A DNA stretch of 64,000 bases from PALSA-188 sp050746185 (lineage in GTDB: Bacteria; Acidobacteriota; Terriglobia; Terriglobales; Acidobacteriaceae): NCBI GenBank assembly GCA_050746185.1, contig JBOGLA010000037.1, positions 62,001 to 126,000 on the forward strand, written 5' to 3'. Every line of letters starts with the position of its first letter. The first letter of the stretch is position 1. Below are positions 25,069 to 34,310 of this stretch, in pieces. The position numbers were made by a program, and so were the translations under genes. The notes under the pieces were generated by a model, which ran no database searches, was not told the origin of the DNA, and saw only the letters and a list, made by a program, of their open reading frames with translations.

Positions 25069-26558
25069 ATGAAAACGCCACTCTGTCGCCTGCTCTCCTA
25101 TACTGCGTGGCTACTGCTGAGCGCAGCAGCCCTTGCTGCTAATCCTACAGTTAGCGTCTCGACCCCATCAAACAATGTCAGCGTAACGTCGCCGGTCCAC
25201 TACGTGGCGACAGCGACCAGCAACGGCTGCTCCGGCGGCATTGCCGCCATTCGCATCTATAGCGCTCCTGGGGTGAGCGCGCTTACTGTCACAGCAAACT
25301 CACCTGTACAACCTTATAGGCCACAGCAGTTCAACATTGACAACTACATCACTCTGCAAAATGGGACCTACAACACCGTGGTGCAGGCATGGGATAACTG
25401 CGGCGGAGTGGGCAAAGCCTGCCAGACGATTATCGTGACCGGGCAGACGCCGCCCCAAGGCTTTGTTTTCACTACAGCAACCGACTGGTCAAAGGGAGGC
25501 ACGAACAATATAAACAACGTTTACGGCTTCCGGGTCGTGCAAGGGGCGGGAGCGTTGGCGCCAACCGGACAAGGCCCAGTGAAGGCCAACGTCGCCCCGA
25601 TGTCGGTGGCGTCCGACCTCGGTGGATACCGATTGTATGTCGGAGACTTCGCTTCCGGGGACGTTTTCGCGTACTTCATTGATCGCCGCTACGGATACAT
25701 CTATCCGGTGCCGGGGTCTCCGTTTCCGGTGAATCGTTCGGTGACCGCAGTCGCGGTGCATCCTTCGGGCAAGTTTGTATTCGCTGCCGCAAGCGAAGAA
25801 TCTGCCGGCGACGGAGTAGCTGTGTTCGAAGTTCAGAGCGATGGCTCGCTGAAAGAGGTGCCGGGTTCTCCGTTTCCTACACAAAATGGCCCCGATGCCA
25901 TTTCGGTTGACCCTGGCGGCAAGTATCTCTATGTGGCCAACGCCTCATACTCGAGTACTCTGAAGGATTCAATTGACGCATTCGAGATCGATACAAATTC
26001 AGGAGCGCTGACGCCACTCCCCGGCTCTCCTTATCAACTGACAACAACGAACCCAAATTGCGAAGCATTCCCTACCGATCTTATTGACTACTTTGGGAAG
26101 ACCGTTTACACGGCAAACGCTTTCGATCAATCCATCTCAGCATTTTCCTTGGAGTCTGCGACGGGAGCTCTGAGCCAGGTCGCAGGGTCGCCGTTTCCAG
26201 ACGTCGGCGGGTGTCATTATGGCCCTCCGCCATGTGACTCTTGCATTGACAATCCACAGTCAATTGCTGTCGGCGGCAGCGGACTATATTTATATGCGGT
26301 CAACACAGGAGCGACCGACATGCCATCTACGCAGTAAACCAGAACACTGGAGCTCTTAGCTTCGTGAAATATACGCCGCAATTCAGCGCATGCGGCGGTC
26401 CGATCCGCACCGATGCATCGGGGCGTTACCTCTACGCTGTGGGATGCTACAACAACCTGGCAACCTTCGCGATCAACCCCAATGGCGATCTCACATCTGT
26501 ATCGTCTCCTCCGTTGCCCGTAGCGGCGCCCACATTCAGCCTGGCGGTGACGCCGTAG
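25069..26558 (+). pseudogene. Secreted beta-propeller protein, frameshifted
   Basis: The first part (25069-26337) encodes a signal peptide (MKTPLCRLLSYTAW, cut after ALAA), an Ig-like domain (VSTPSNNVSVTSPVHYVATATS) and propeller repeats of the lactonase/YVTN kind (VAVHPSGKFVFAAA, ISVDPGGKYLYVANA, each followed by a PGSPFP-type turn). It stops early in one frame, but the coding sequence continues one frame over from about 26313 (DRHAIYAVNQNTGALSFVKY, then ASGRYLYAVGC) to 26558. A single-base indel near 26308-26316 explains both. Acidobacterial genomes hold many such secreted proteins; the function is unknown. Confidence 0.8.
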
Positions 26559-26689
26559 CCAAGCTATTTTTCACGGGCCAAAAGGTCGCCGAACTTACGT
26601 CGCGGGGTACGCTATGCCGCGCCTTCGGAGATGGGTTTGCAGTGATGAAGTTTCACTAACTGCTTCGCAGGTGAGATCTCACACCGAGT

Positions 26690-27742
26690 CTAGGCGTTCA
26701 CGACCTGTTTCGATTTTTCGTTGGTTTCGGAAGGCGTAGCTGCGGGCTTTTCTTTCGGAAGCCACGACATTAGACCTCGAAGTCGCGCTCCCACTTCCTC
26801 AACGGGGTGATACTTCTCGGCCTCGCGCAGCGCCGCGAACTTCTTGCCGCCGCTTTTGTTTTCCGCGATCCACTCGCGCGCGAAAGTTCCGTCCTGGATT
26901 TGCGCCAGAATCCTCTTCATCGCAGCCCGCGTTTCGTCGCCCACGACCTGGGGACCGCGAGTCAAATCTCCGTATTCGGCGGTGTTGGATATTGAGTCCC
27001 GCATCTGGGCCAAGCCGCCTTCATAGATCAGATCAACAATTAGCTTTACTTCATGGATGCACTCGAAATAGGCCATTTCCGGAGCATACCCGGCGTCTAC
27101 GAGGGTCTCGAAGCCCTTCTTCATCAGCGAAGTCAGGCCGCCGCACAACACAGCCTGCTCGCCGAACAAATCGCTTTCGGTTTCTTCTTTGAAGGTGGTT
27201 TGCAATACTCCGGCTCGCGTTGCGCCGATTCCATAAGCGTAGCAGAGGCCGTATTCACGGGCGCGGCCACTCGCATCCTGATAAACCGCGAGCAGTGCGG
27301 GGACGCCGCGGCCTTCGACGTAAACACGCCGGACCAAATGGCCGGGGCCTTTGGGGGCAACCATCACCACATCCACTTCTTTTGGAGGAACGACGGTCTT
27401 GAAATGAATGCTAAAACCATGCGAGACGCCGAGAATCTTGCCCGGGCGCAAAGCTGGTTTAATCGCCGACTCGTAAAATTCTCCCTGGGTTTCATCGGGA
27501 GTGAGCATCTGGATGTAGTCAGCTCGCTTCGCCGCTTCCGGCGGCGGCGCCACTTCCATGCCGTCGGCCTTTGCCTTTTTTGCGCTGGGACGATCAAGAT
27601 CGAGTCCCACGATCACGTTATAGCCGCTGTCACGAAGATTCAGCGCCTGGGCATGGCCCTGGCTTCCGTATCCCAGAATCGTAATTGTCTTGCCCTTGAG
27701 GGCATCCTGATTTGCGTCACGCTCGTAGAAAACGGTTGCCAC
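26690..27742 (-). CDS. ilvC: Ketol-acid reductoisomerase (class I)
   Basis: 350 residues from a GTG at 27742 (AGGAGA 5 bases upstream). The Rossmann motif GYGSQGHAQALNLRDSG, the VAPKGPGHLVRR loop, and the metal/catalytic residues (FGEQAVLCGG, EMAYFECIHEVKLIVDLIYEGG) are all intact. It isomerises and reduces acetolactate in valine/leucine/isoleucine synthesis. The cofactor loop after strand 2 is VGLDLDRPSAKKA where NADPH enzymes have Arg/Ser/Ser-type residues, so the enzyme may prefer NADH. The C-terminus carries about 20 extra hydrophilic residues. No ilvB/ilvH/leu genes are adjacent. Confidence 0.96.
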   Translation of the reverse strand: MATVFYERDANQDALKGKTITILGYGSQGHAQALNLRDSGYNVIVGLDLDRPSAKKAKADGMEVAPPPEAAKRADYIQMLTPDETQGEFYESAIKPALRPGKILGVSHGFSIHFKTVVPPKEVDVVMVAPKGPGHLVRRVYVEGRGVPALLAVYQDASGRAREYGLCYAYGIGATRAGVLQTTFKEETESDLFGEQAVLCGGLTSLMKKGFETLVDAGYAPEMAYFECIHEVKLIVDLIYEGGLAQMRDSISNTAEYGDLTRGPQVVGDETRAAMKRILAQIQDGTFAREWIAENKSGGKKFAALREAEKYHPVEEVGARLRGLMSWLPKEKPAATPSETNEKSKQVVNA

Positions 27743-27786
27743 GGCTTCTCCTGTTTATTGCGATGGAATAAAGGACGGTTCGAAAT

Positions 27787-27798
27787 CCGACCGGTCGG
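27787..27798. promoter_or_regulatory. Palindrome in the ilvC leader
   Basis: CCGACCGGTCGG is a perfect 12-bp palindrome just downstream of the likely -10 of the ilvC promoter, so near the transcription start. Sites of this shape are typical of TetR-type repressors; the regulator is not in the window as far as I can tell. Confidence 0.45.
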
Positions 27799-27810
27799 TC
27801 AAGTTATAGA

Positions 27811-27839
27811 ATGGTAGTGAGGCTGCCGAATGCTGTCAA
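27811..27839 (-). promoter_or_regulatory. Sigma-70-like promoter of ilvC
   Basis: On the minus strand TTGACA (27839-27834) is followed after 17 bases by TACCAT (27816-27811). It would place the start of transcription about 60 bases upstream of the GTG. Confidence 0.55.
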
Positions 27840-27941
27840 GGATGGGTCTCAGTCCTCGCCTCGGCCCGCGTAGGGACAGGCGTCCACCTGTTTTCCGCGA
27901 CGTTACATTTGTTTCTGAATTCGAGGAAACGCGGTAACCGC

Positions 27942-30818
27942 TCAATACTCGAAGTCGAGAGAGAACTGAACGCGCCTTGCGGCTGAAGCTGCGATTGGCG
28001 CGCCAAAGCCCAATGTCGGCTGGCTGTTTGACCCGTAAGCCGTATTGAGGAGTGAAACGTTGGTACGGTTGAGGAGGTTGAACGACTCCGCAACGATGTC
28101 CAGATGGCCGCGCCAGATCGGAACCATCTTGAGAACACGCAGATCGAAATCAACGTTCGGGGACGTCTGTAGCGCATTACGAACATAGCCAAGAGGCCGG
28201 GCGACGAAAGGATAGACGTGTTCCAGATTACTGTCTTGGCCGGTCGTGGCATTTGCCCTGAAGCCGGAGGCAGCAGTAAAAATGGGAGCTATTTCTAAAC
28301 CCGTCAGTGCGCGCATGACAGGGTTGGATGCTCCTTTCGCCCGATTCTTAGGGTCATCCAAATCCGGACCCAGCACCCAGAGACCGCTCAGCGTGAAACG
28401 ATGCCGCTGATCCTGAAGCGATAGGGCACGGTCAGCGCCAAGAGCGTAAGGATTTGGCGGCTGCTCCCGATCGAAGGATGCATCGTCAAGCGTCTTCGAA
28501 TATGTGTAACCGGCCATGAGTTCGAACTGTTCGTCGAACTGCCGGTTCAGCGTGAATGTGGCTCCGTTGTAGTTCGATCCCCCTTCGGTAGCGAACTGAT
28601 TAATGGCGTCATAACCGGCCGTCGCTCTGCCTGGAGAAAACACGGGCCGCCTGACTTGCTGCGGAACGGGGGCGCTGACGCCAAGGGCCGCGGCATTTTG
28701 CGCCGTCAACGTCATAGGAGGCAGCAAATTTGCATTTGTCGAGCGCCCGAGTTTTACCCCGTGGACGAATTGATATTCCGCTTTGGCCGTCCAGCCAAGC
28801 GGCAGCGCATGCTCGGTTCCGACTGACGCAACTTCACTATAGGGGTTGGCCAAACCCGGCTGTGCCCGCCAGATGCCCGGAGCGATGCCAGCTTGCGGTT
28901 GCGAAAATTCCGCTCCCGATCGGTAGAGGGCTGCAGCAGCCGCGTTCTCGGCTACCTGCGTAAACGCGCGCGTCCCATTCAACTCCAGCAAGCGGTTTAT
29001 TGTGGAAAGTTGATAGCGATCATAGAAGATTCCGAACCCGCTTCGTATAACCCACGATGAATCGGGGGAGTACGCAATGCCTACTCGTGGGCTGAAATTG
29101 AGCGGATGTTGGGGGAGAAATACAGGCAGGCGGTTGTCTTCGTAACGCAGTCCAAGGTCGAGCGCGAGCCGATGGGTTGGTGTCCAATGGTCCTGGGCGT
29201 ATGCTGCGCTCCGGACTTCAGCAAAATTGGTATCAGGATTCCCAAACGACTGCGTATAGAAGTCGGCGGCGCCGTTCGAGACTGCGGCGAGATTCGGAAA
29301 GACATAAAGACCATAAAAGCCGTCCAAGTTCCGCGCCCGCAGGGCCACATGATCAACACTGCCGCCGGCCTGAAAAAGATGTTTGCCATGTTGGCGCAGC
29401 AGACTTTCGTCGAACTCGGAATGGGTCTCGAAGCGACGGTCATTACCCCCCAAAGGCGTTCCGAACTCGACGACTCCCGGGACAACAACACCAGGGCTAC
29501 CGCTAAGAGCTGTGCGATCCACCGCCCGGCGTTGGGACACTTCGAAACTCAGCCGGTTCACCAGTCCAGCGGAAAATATCGAACTGAGGGTGCCGTTGAG
29601 GCTGTTGTCCTCAACGAACGCCGAGCCTCGGGAGCTTTGGTCAGAAAGATCATCTGTATTGAAAGCATCGTTCACGTTGCGATTGTTGGTAAGCGCATAT
29701 CGAAACATCAAAGATTCGCGAGAGGTGAGTGTGCGATCCAGTCTGCCCGAAAGCTCCGTCTCTTGCTCAGTGGTCGGAATAAATCCGCTTCGTAATGTCA
29801 ACGAATGCAGCGGCCCCACTCGCGTTAGAGCCTGATTGATCAGGGCGACAGTCGAGGAGCTTACGTCGTTTGCGTCTTCGCCGCGCGCATATTCCTGCTC
29901 GGCAGCGATGTAATAAAACGTTTTACCGCCGTAAAGAGCACCGCCCGCAGAGAAGCCGGCGCGGAGACGGTTCTCGTCCGGCTTATATGGCGCTACCTCC
30001 AACGGCGCAATTGCGTTCAGGGCCCCGTTCTGGACAAAGATAAAGGCATCGCCGTGCTGCAGCTTCGCCCCGGATCGTGTCTGGACATCAATGGAGCCGC
30101 CTGCAGCGCCGCCCGACTGCGCCGCAAAACCATGATTGACAATCTGAAAGTCGCTGATGGCTTCCGGAGACAGCTCCGTTCTGTTCGCGCCCGTATATTC
30201 GTCATCATCGTCAACCCCGTCAATATAGAGGGCGTTGCTGTTGGGCCGCAGTCCGCCAAAACTGAAGCCGCTGTTCCCATGCGTCAACGTCTTTTGTGCA
30301 ATAGCGGGATTTGCCTGCGCAACTTGGGGCGCAAGAAGCACGAAAGTGAGATAGTTGCGGTTAGGAACGGGCAACTCCTCCACGCGATCCTTGTCAATGT
30401 TTGTCACCGAGGAGGTCTGGGAAGTGTCAAACGCACTTTCGTGCGCGCTGACCGTCACAGTTTCGTTCGCTCCGGCCAGGCGCATCACGATTGAGAGTTG
30501 CAGGTTCCTGCCCACCACAACGGAGATGCCCGAAGTCGCATATGGAGCGAAGCCTGTAATTGTCGCGTCGAGCCGATAAGTCGCGGTAGGAAGATCGAGC
30601 AATGAGAAGTTGCCTTCTTCGTCCGAGCTTGTACTTCGAGCGAGGCCATTGCTTCCGGTGACCGTTATCTTCGCGCCCGCTATGTGCGCTCCGCTGGTAT
30701 CCGCCACCGTGCCCGATACCATCCCATTGACGCGGCCGACCTGCGCTCTGAGCGGAAGGCTCGCCAAGCCAATGAGACACACCGGCACCCAAAGCGAAAG
30801 CCTTTTCAAGGAGATCAC
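27942..30818 (-). CDS. TonB-dependent receptor with carboxypeptidase-regulatory-like domain
   Basis: About 958 residues; the frame is open to 30866 (TTG), but the GTG at 30818 places a signal peptide (ISLKRLSLWVPVCLIGLASL, cut after RAQ) at the N-terminus. Next is a carboxypeptidase-regulatory/CNA-B domain (VSGTVADTSGAHIAGAKITVTG, GNFSLLDLPTATYRL), then a plug (VEELPVPNRNYLTFVLLAPQ, YIDGVDDDDEYTGANR) and a 22-strand-type barrel ending with FSLDFEY. This is the Oar-like class abundant in Acidobacteriota, outer-membrane located, for uptake of large ligands or adhesion. Ligand unknown; the xylan genes start about 600 bases upstream on the other strand, so a plant-glycan link is possible but unproven. 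Confidence 0.92.
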   Translation of the reverse strand: MISLKRLSLWVPVCLIGLASLPLRAQVGRVNGMVSGTVADTSGAHIAGAKITVTGSNGLARSTSSDEEGNFSLLDLPTATYRLDATITGFAPYATSGISVVVGRNLQLSIVMRLAGANETVTVSAHESAFDTSQTSSVTNIDKDRVEELPVPNRNYLTFVLLAPQVAQANPAIAQKTLTHGNSGFSFGGLRPNSNALYIDGVDDDDEYTGANRTELSPEAISDFQIVNHGFAAQSGGAAGGSIDVQTRSGAKLQHGDAFIFVQNGALNAIAPLEVAPYKPDENRLRAGFSAGGALYGGKTFYYIAAEQEYARGEDANDVSSSTVALINQALTRVGPLHSLTLRSGFIPTTEQETELSGRLDRTLTSRESLMFRYALTNNRNVNDAFNTDDLSDQSSRGSAFVEDNSLNGTLSSIFSAGLVNRLSFEVSQRRAVDRTALSGSPGVVVPGVVEFGTPLGGNDRRFETHSEFDESLLRQHGKHLFQAGGSVDHVALRARNLDGFYGLYVFPNLAAVSNGAADFYTQSFGNPDTNFAEVRSAAYAQDHWTPTHRLALDLGLRYEDNRLPVFLPQHPLNFSPRVGIAYSPDSSWVIRSGFGIFYDRYQLSTINRLLELNGTRAFTQVAENAAAAALYRSGAEFSQPQAGIAPGIWRAQPGLANPYSEVASVGTEHALPLGWTAKAEYQFVHGVKLGRSTNANLLPPMTLTAQNAAALGVSAPVPQQVRRPVFSPGRATAGYDAINQFATEGGSNYNGATFTLNRQFDEQFELMAGYTYSKTLDDASFDREQPPNPYALGADRALSLQDQRHRFTLSGLWVLGPDLDDPKNRAKGASNPVMRALTGLEIAPIFTAASGFRANATTGQDSNLEHVYPFVARPLGYVRNALQTSPNVDFDLRVLKMVPIWRGHLDIVAESFNLLNRTNVSLLNTAYGSNSQPTLGFGAPIAASAARRVQFSLDFEY

Positions 30819-30928
30819 TATACCTAGAATACCCGCGTTGGCAGATTGCCGCGCAAGCGCGACCAACGCGCAACACGGCGAGCCTTGGGTTAGAACGATC
30901 TCCCAAAGCAGCGAAAAAGCCGGCCACC

Positions 30929-31267
30929 CTATGCGGTCTTTTTCTTTCGGGAGGGATGGGCGGTTTTTCTCTTCCCTGCTGATGTTTTTGCGACAACTCC
31001 TTCTTCTATCGGAATTGTGCGTTTGACGACGGTGGTCTCAATCGCAGTCTCCGGCCCGAATAGCCGCGCCATATAGTCGTCTTTGCATTCCAGGGAACAA
31101 AAATGAACTGCAAGAGGATGGACGGCATTTGGCCTATCCCATCCTGATAGGATATTAACTTCCTTTCGAGCGGAGGTAACGCCGACAGCCTCGGCAGCGA
31201 GACCTAGTATCCACGCGTCGGAGGGTTCTTTTATCGTTCCGCAGGAATCGCAAGCGAATTGAATCAT
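30929..31267 (-). CDS. Small zinc-ribbon-like protein
   Basis: 112 residues, family not recognised. Two Cys pairs (FACDSCGT near the N-terminus and HFCSLECKDDY in the middle) suggest a treble-clef or zinc-ribbon fold. The last 25 residues are Lys/Arg-rich (SAGKRKTAHPSRKKKTA), so the protein could bind nucleic acid. It stands alone between the TonB receptor and the divergent xylanase gene. Confidence 0.6.
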   Translation of the reverse strand: MIQFACDSCGTIKEPSDAWILGLAAEAVGVTSARKEVNILSGWDRPNAVHPLAVHFCSLECKDDYMARLFGPETAIETTVVKRTIPIEEGVVAKTSAGKRKTAHPSRKKKTA

Positions 31268-31414
31268 GAAGCACCTCGGTGCAGATCAGATGAATGATTC
31301 GGGCCATCTGTTGCACACCGGCTCGCCCCCGTGAGGTCGATTTCTTTTCTGATTCGCGAAAAAGACTTGCCGACCACCGGATAGAATGATCGTATTTTTT
31401 TCGAGGTTTGACAC

Positions 31415-32578
31415 ATGTTGACGCGGCGTAGATTTGCATCCACCGCACTGAGATGCGGAGCGGGGCTGGCGGCAGGTTCGGCGGCCACGTTTCTTACCGG
31501 GTGCGCGCATCGAGTTCACGGCCCGGCGGCGCTACCGGCAGTTAGCGGCGAGATTACCGGTACCGGCTCGCTGAAGGCGCATGCAGCCGCGCATGGGCTG
31601 CTTACCGGCGCGGCGGTGGCGATTCCGGTTTTGCGCTCCGATCCGGATTACCGGCGCATTTTGTCGGAGCAGTACAGCATTTTGGTCGCGGAAAACGCGA
31701 TGAAGTGGAAGGCTCTTCGACCCGCGCCCGATCGTTTTTCATTCGATCAAGCGGATGAACTGGTGGCGTTCGCCGAGCAGAATGCAATCAAAGTTCGCGG
31801 ACATAATCTTTGCTGGCATGAGGCTTTGCCGGATTGGTTCGCGACTACCGCGACCAAAGAGAACGCACGGCAGCTTCTGACCGATCACATCATGACCGTA
31901 GCCGGTCATTACAAGGGCAAACTGCAATCTTGGGACGTCGTGAACGAAGCGATCAACGTGAAGGACGGACGCCCGGATGGACTTCGAGTATCTCCATGGT
32001 TTGAGATGATAGGTCCCGAATATATTGACATCGCCTTTCGGACGGCGCGCCAGGCCGACCCCGATGCGCTGCTGACTTACAACGAATACGGCATTGAATA
32101 CGATAATGAACAGGAAGACAAGAAGCGTGCCTTCACTCTGCAATTGCTTCAGCGAATGAAAGCCGCAGGCGTGCCGCTCGATGCCGTCGGAATCCAATCC
32201 CACATCCGGGCCGGATCGCCATACTCGTTTGGCAAAGGGCTTCGCGAATTCATGGCAAGTGCGCGACAGATGGGCCTTCAAATCTTCATCACAGAAATGG
32301 ACGTGAACGACGACGACCTGCCCTACGACGATGTAAGCCGGTGCGATCATGCGATCGCGGAGGTGTATCGCGACTATCTGACCACGGTGCTTGCCGAGCC
32401 AGCCGTGAAAGCCGTGCTGACGTGGGGCGTAAGCGACCGCCACACGTGGCTGAACAATCCCATGCGGAAACGGAAACATCCCGAACGCGGACAAAGGCCG
32501 CTGCCTTTCGACGATAGCTATCGTCCTAAAGAGGCGTTCTTCGCGATGCGCGAGAGTTTTGATAAGAGAAGCGCGTAA
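31415..32578 (+). CDS. GH10 endo-1,4-beta-xylanase, exported
   Basis: 387 residues. The N-terminus has a twin-arginine motif (TRRRFAS) and then a lipobox-like LTGC, so a Tat-exported lipoprotein is likely. The GH10 barrel follows: NAMKWKALRP, VRGHNLCWHEALPDWF, acid/base Glu in WDVVNEAI (near 177) and nucleophile Glu in FITEMDVND (near 293), and TWGVSDRHTWL. It cleaves the xylan backbone at the cell surface. The esterase gene downstream in the same direction probably completes a glucuronoxylan-degrading pair. GAGG lies about 9 bases before the ATG. Confidence 0.95.
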   Translation: MLTRRRFASTALRCGAGLAAGSAATFLTGCAHRVHGPAALPAVSGEITGTGSLKAHAAAHGLLTGAAVAIPVLRSDPDYRRILSEQYSILVAENAMKWKALRPAPDRFSFDQADELVAFAEQNAIKVRGHNLCWHEALPDWFATTATKENARQLLTDHIMTVAGHYKGKLQSWDVVNEAINVKDGRPDGLRVSPWFEMIGPEYIDIAFRTARQADPDALLTYNEYGIEYDNEQEDKKRAFTLQLLQRMKAAGVPLDAVGIQSHIRAGSPYSFGKGLREFMASARQMGLQIFITEMDVNDDDLPYDDVSRCDHAIAEVYRDYLTTVLAEPAVKAVLTWGVSDRHTWLNNPMRKRKHPERGQRPLPFDDSYRPKEAFFAMRESFDKRSA

Positions 32579-32620
32579 GATCCTCGCGTCGTAGGTCTGA
32601 CCGACGCCGGGCCGTGACCG

Positions 32621-32650
32621 TTTAAAATGTTCCACGTGGAACATTTTAAA
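32621..32650. repeat. Perfect 30-bp palindrome containing a parS-like ParB site
   Basis: The 30 bases are fully self-complementary with a CACGTG centre. The inner 16 (32628-32643) read TGTTCCACGTGGAACA, which matches the parS consensus bound by chromosomal ParB proteins (known variants differ only at the C/T and G/A next to the centre). It sits 42 bases behind the xylanase stop, so it could also work as a transcription stop, though no T-run follows a G+C-rich stem. Confidence 0.75.
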
Positions 32651-32809
32651 TTGCGCCATTGGAAAACAAATACTTAGGGCAGAATTCCCATTTTGGGCGT
32701 AGAAGAGATGTCCGCATCTGTCAGCACGTAGGGGCAGGGTGTCCTCATCTGCCCAGCGGAGTGAAGCTCCGCCATTTGTTTCGGAAATCGCAGAACTCGG
32801 AGGGAATGC

Positions 32810-34216
32810 GTGACGAAGTCCAAATTCAACGGCCTGATCCCATCACTGTTGGCCGCGTGTCTTTTTTCATGTGCCGTCAATCTGGCGGCGCAAGCCGCTT
32901 CGGGCAATTTGACTCCGCCGGTGCACATGACCGCCGAGCAGGATCATCAGCGGATGATGGATCTCCTGCATATCAAGTCCATTCGGCGCGGCGCAGATGG
33001 AGATTCCAAATCGCCCTACGCCGCTAATTACGATGAATCGAAGGTCGGTTCCTACACTTTGCCTGACCCGCTGGTGTTGAACAATGGCAAGAAGGTCACC
33101 ACCGCGAAAGTGTGGTGGAAGAAACGCCGCCCGGAAATCGTGGAGTATTTCAATGAGGATATTTACGGACGGGTTCCGAAAAACACTCCAAAAGTAAATT
33201 GGGAAGTGGTCAGCACAAACAAAGAGATGAATGGCGATGTTCCGGTCATCACCAAGAAACTACTCGGCCACGTTGATAATTCTTCCTATCCGCTCACTCA
33301 CGTGGATATTCAGTTGACATTGAGCACTCCGGCGAATGCGACGGGGCCGGTTCCGGTAATGATGGAATTCAGCTTGAGTCCTGAGTTTATGGCAGCTCTG
33401 CGCAAACGCTTCACTGCGGAGCAACTGGCTGCGTTTGCCGGAAGCGGCCCGACGTGGCAGCAACAAGTTTTGGCTAAGGGCTGGGGCTATGCCAGCTACA
33501 TCCCTACCTCGGTTCAGGCCGACAATGGCGAAGGCCTGACAGAAGGAATTATCGGGCTGGCCAATAAAGGACAACCGCGCAAGCTGGACGATTGGGGCGT
33601 GTTGCGGGCGTGGGCGTGGGGCGCGAGCCGCGCGCTGGATTACTTCGAGACGGACAAAGCGGTGGACGCGAAACAGGTTGGCATTGAAGGCCACTCGCGC
33701 TACGGCAAGGCAGCGCTGATTGCGATGGCATTCGATACGCGATTTTCCATTGCTTATATCAGTTCTTCGGGGGAAGGCGGCGCGAAGCTCTGGCGGCGCA
33801 ATTTTGGCGAACAGTTGGGCAATCTCGCTGGAACCGGCGAATACCACTGGATGGCAGGCAACTTTATTAAGTATGACGGTCCGCTGACGGTGAATGATTT
33901 GCCGGTGGATTCTCATGAGCTTATCGCTCTGTGCGCGCCGCGACCCGTGTTTATCAGCGCCGGGTCACTCGCTAAGGGCGATGGGTGGGTGGACGCCAAA
34001 GGCATGTTCCTGGCCGCGGTCGGCGCCGGGCCGGTTTACCACCTGCTGGGGAAGAAAGATATGGGAACGACGGAATTTCCGCCCATCGAAACACCGCTCA
34101 TTGACGGCGAGATCGCTTTTCGGCAACACAGCGGAGGACATACTCCCGGCCCAAACTGGCCGACGTTTCTAACATTCGCCAGCCGCTACATTAAGGTTCC
34201 TTTACCGGCCAAGTAA
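32810..34216 (+). CDS. CE15-like glucuronoyl esterase (alpha/beta hydrolase)
   Basis: 468 residues from a GTG at 32810 (GGAGGG 6 bases upstream). A signal peptide (SLLAACLFSCAVNLAAQA) precedes an alpha/beta hydrolase with the CE15 nucleophile motif in the form GHSRYGKAA (Ser near 296; usually G-C-S-R-x-G), SSSGEGGAKLWRR, and CAPRPVFIS with a later HSGGHT His. CE15 enzymes cut ester links between lignin and glucuronic acid side chains of xylan. Together with the GH10 gene this supports hemicellulose use. Some relatives are called acetyl xylan esterases, so exact bond is inferred. Confidence 0.85.
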   Translation: MTKSKFNGLIPSLLAACLFSCAVNLAAQAASGNLTPPVHMTAEQDHQRMMDLLHIKSIRRGADGDSKSPYAANYDESKVGSYTLPDPLVLNNGKKVTTAKVWWKKRRPEIVEYFNEDIYGRVPKNTPKVNWEVVSTNKEMNGDVPVITKKLLGHVDNSSYPLTHVDIQLTLSTPANATGPVPVMMEFSLSPEFMAALRKRFTAEQLAAFAGSGPTWQQQVLAKGWGYASYIPTSVQADNGEGLTEGIIGLANKGQPRKLDDWGVLRAWAWGASRALDYFETDKAVDAKQVGIEGHSRYGKAALIAMAFDTRFSIAYISSSGEGGAKLWRRNFGEQLGNLAGTGEYHWMAGNFIKYDGPLTVNDLPVDSHELIALCAPRPVFISAGSLAKGDGWVDAKGMFLAAVGAGPVYHLLGKKDMGTTEFPPIETPLIDGEIAFRQHSGGHTPGPNWPTFLTFASRYIKVPLPAK

Positions 34217-34310
34217 GCCTCCGCCCGAAAATGTGAGTAAAATTCCCGACAGTTTCATCAAGGATTAACATTCGGCGATTATCGTTCTGGGTTCAGGAGG
34301 ACTTCCCACA

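Noticed and set aside
27775..27800. GGTTCGAAATCC reminiscent of a tRNA T-loop
   Set aside because: No cloverleaf, anticodon stem or CCA context around it; it is in the ilvC leader.
29106..29795. 229-codon open frame inside the TonB receptor gene
   Set aside because: Antisense to a recognised barrel; no family resemblance.
31739..32659. 306-codon open frame antisense to the xylanase
   Set aside because: The GH10 frame has all catalytic motifs; the antisense frame has none and shows biased His/Val content.
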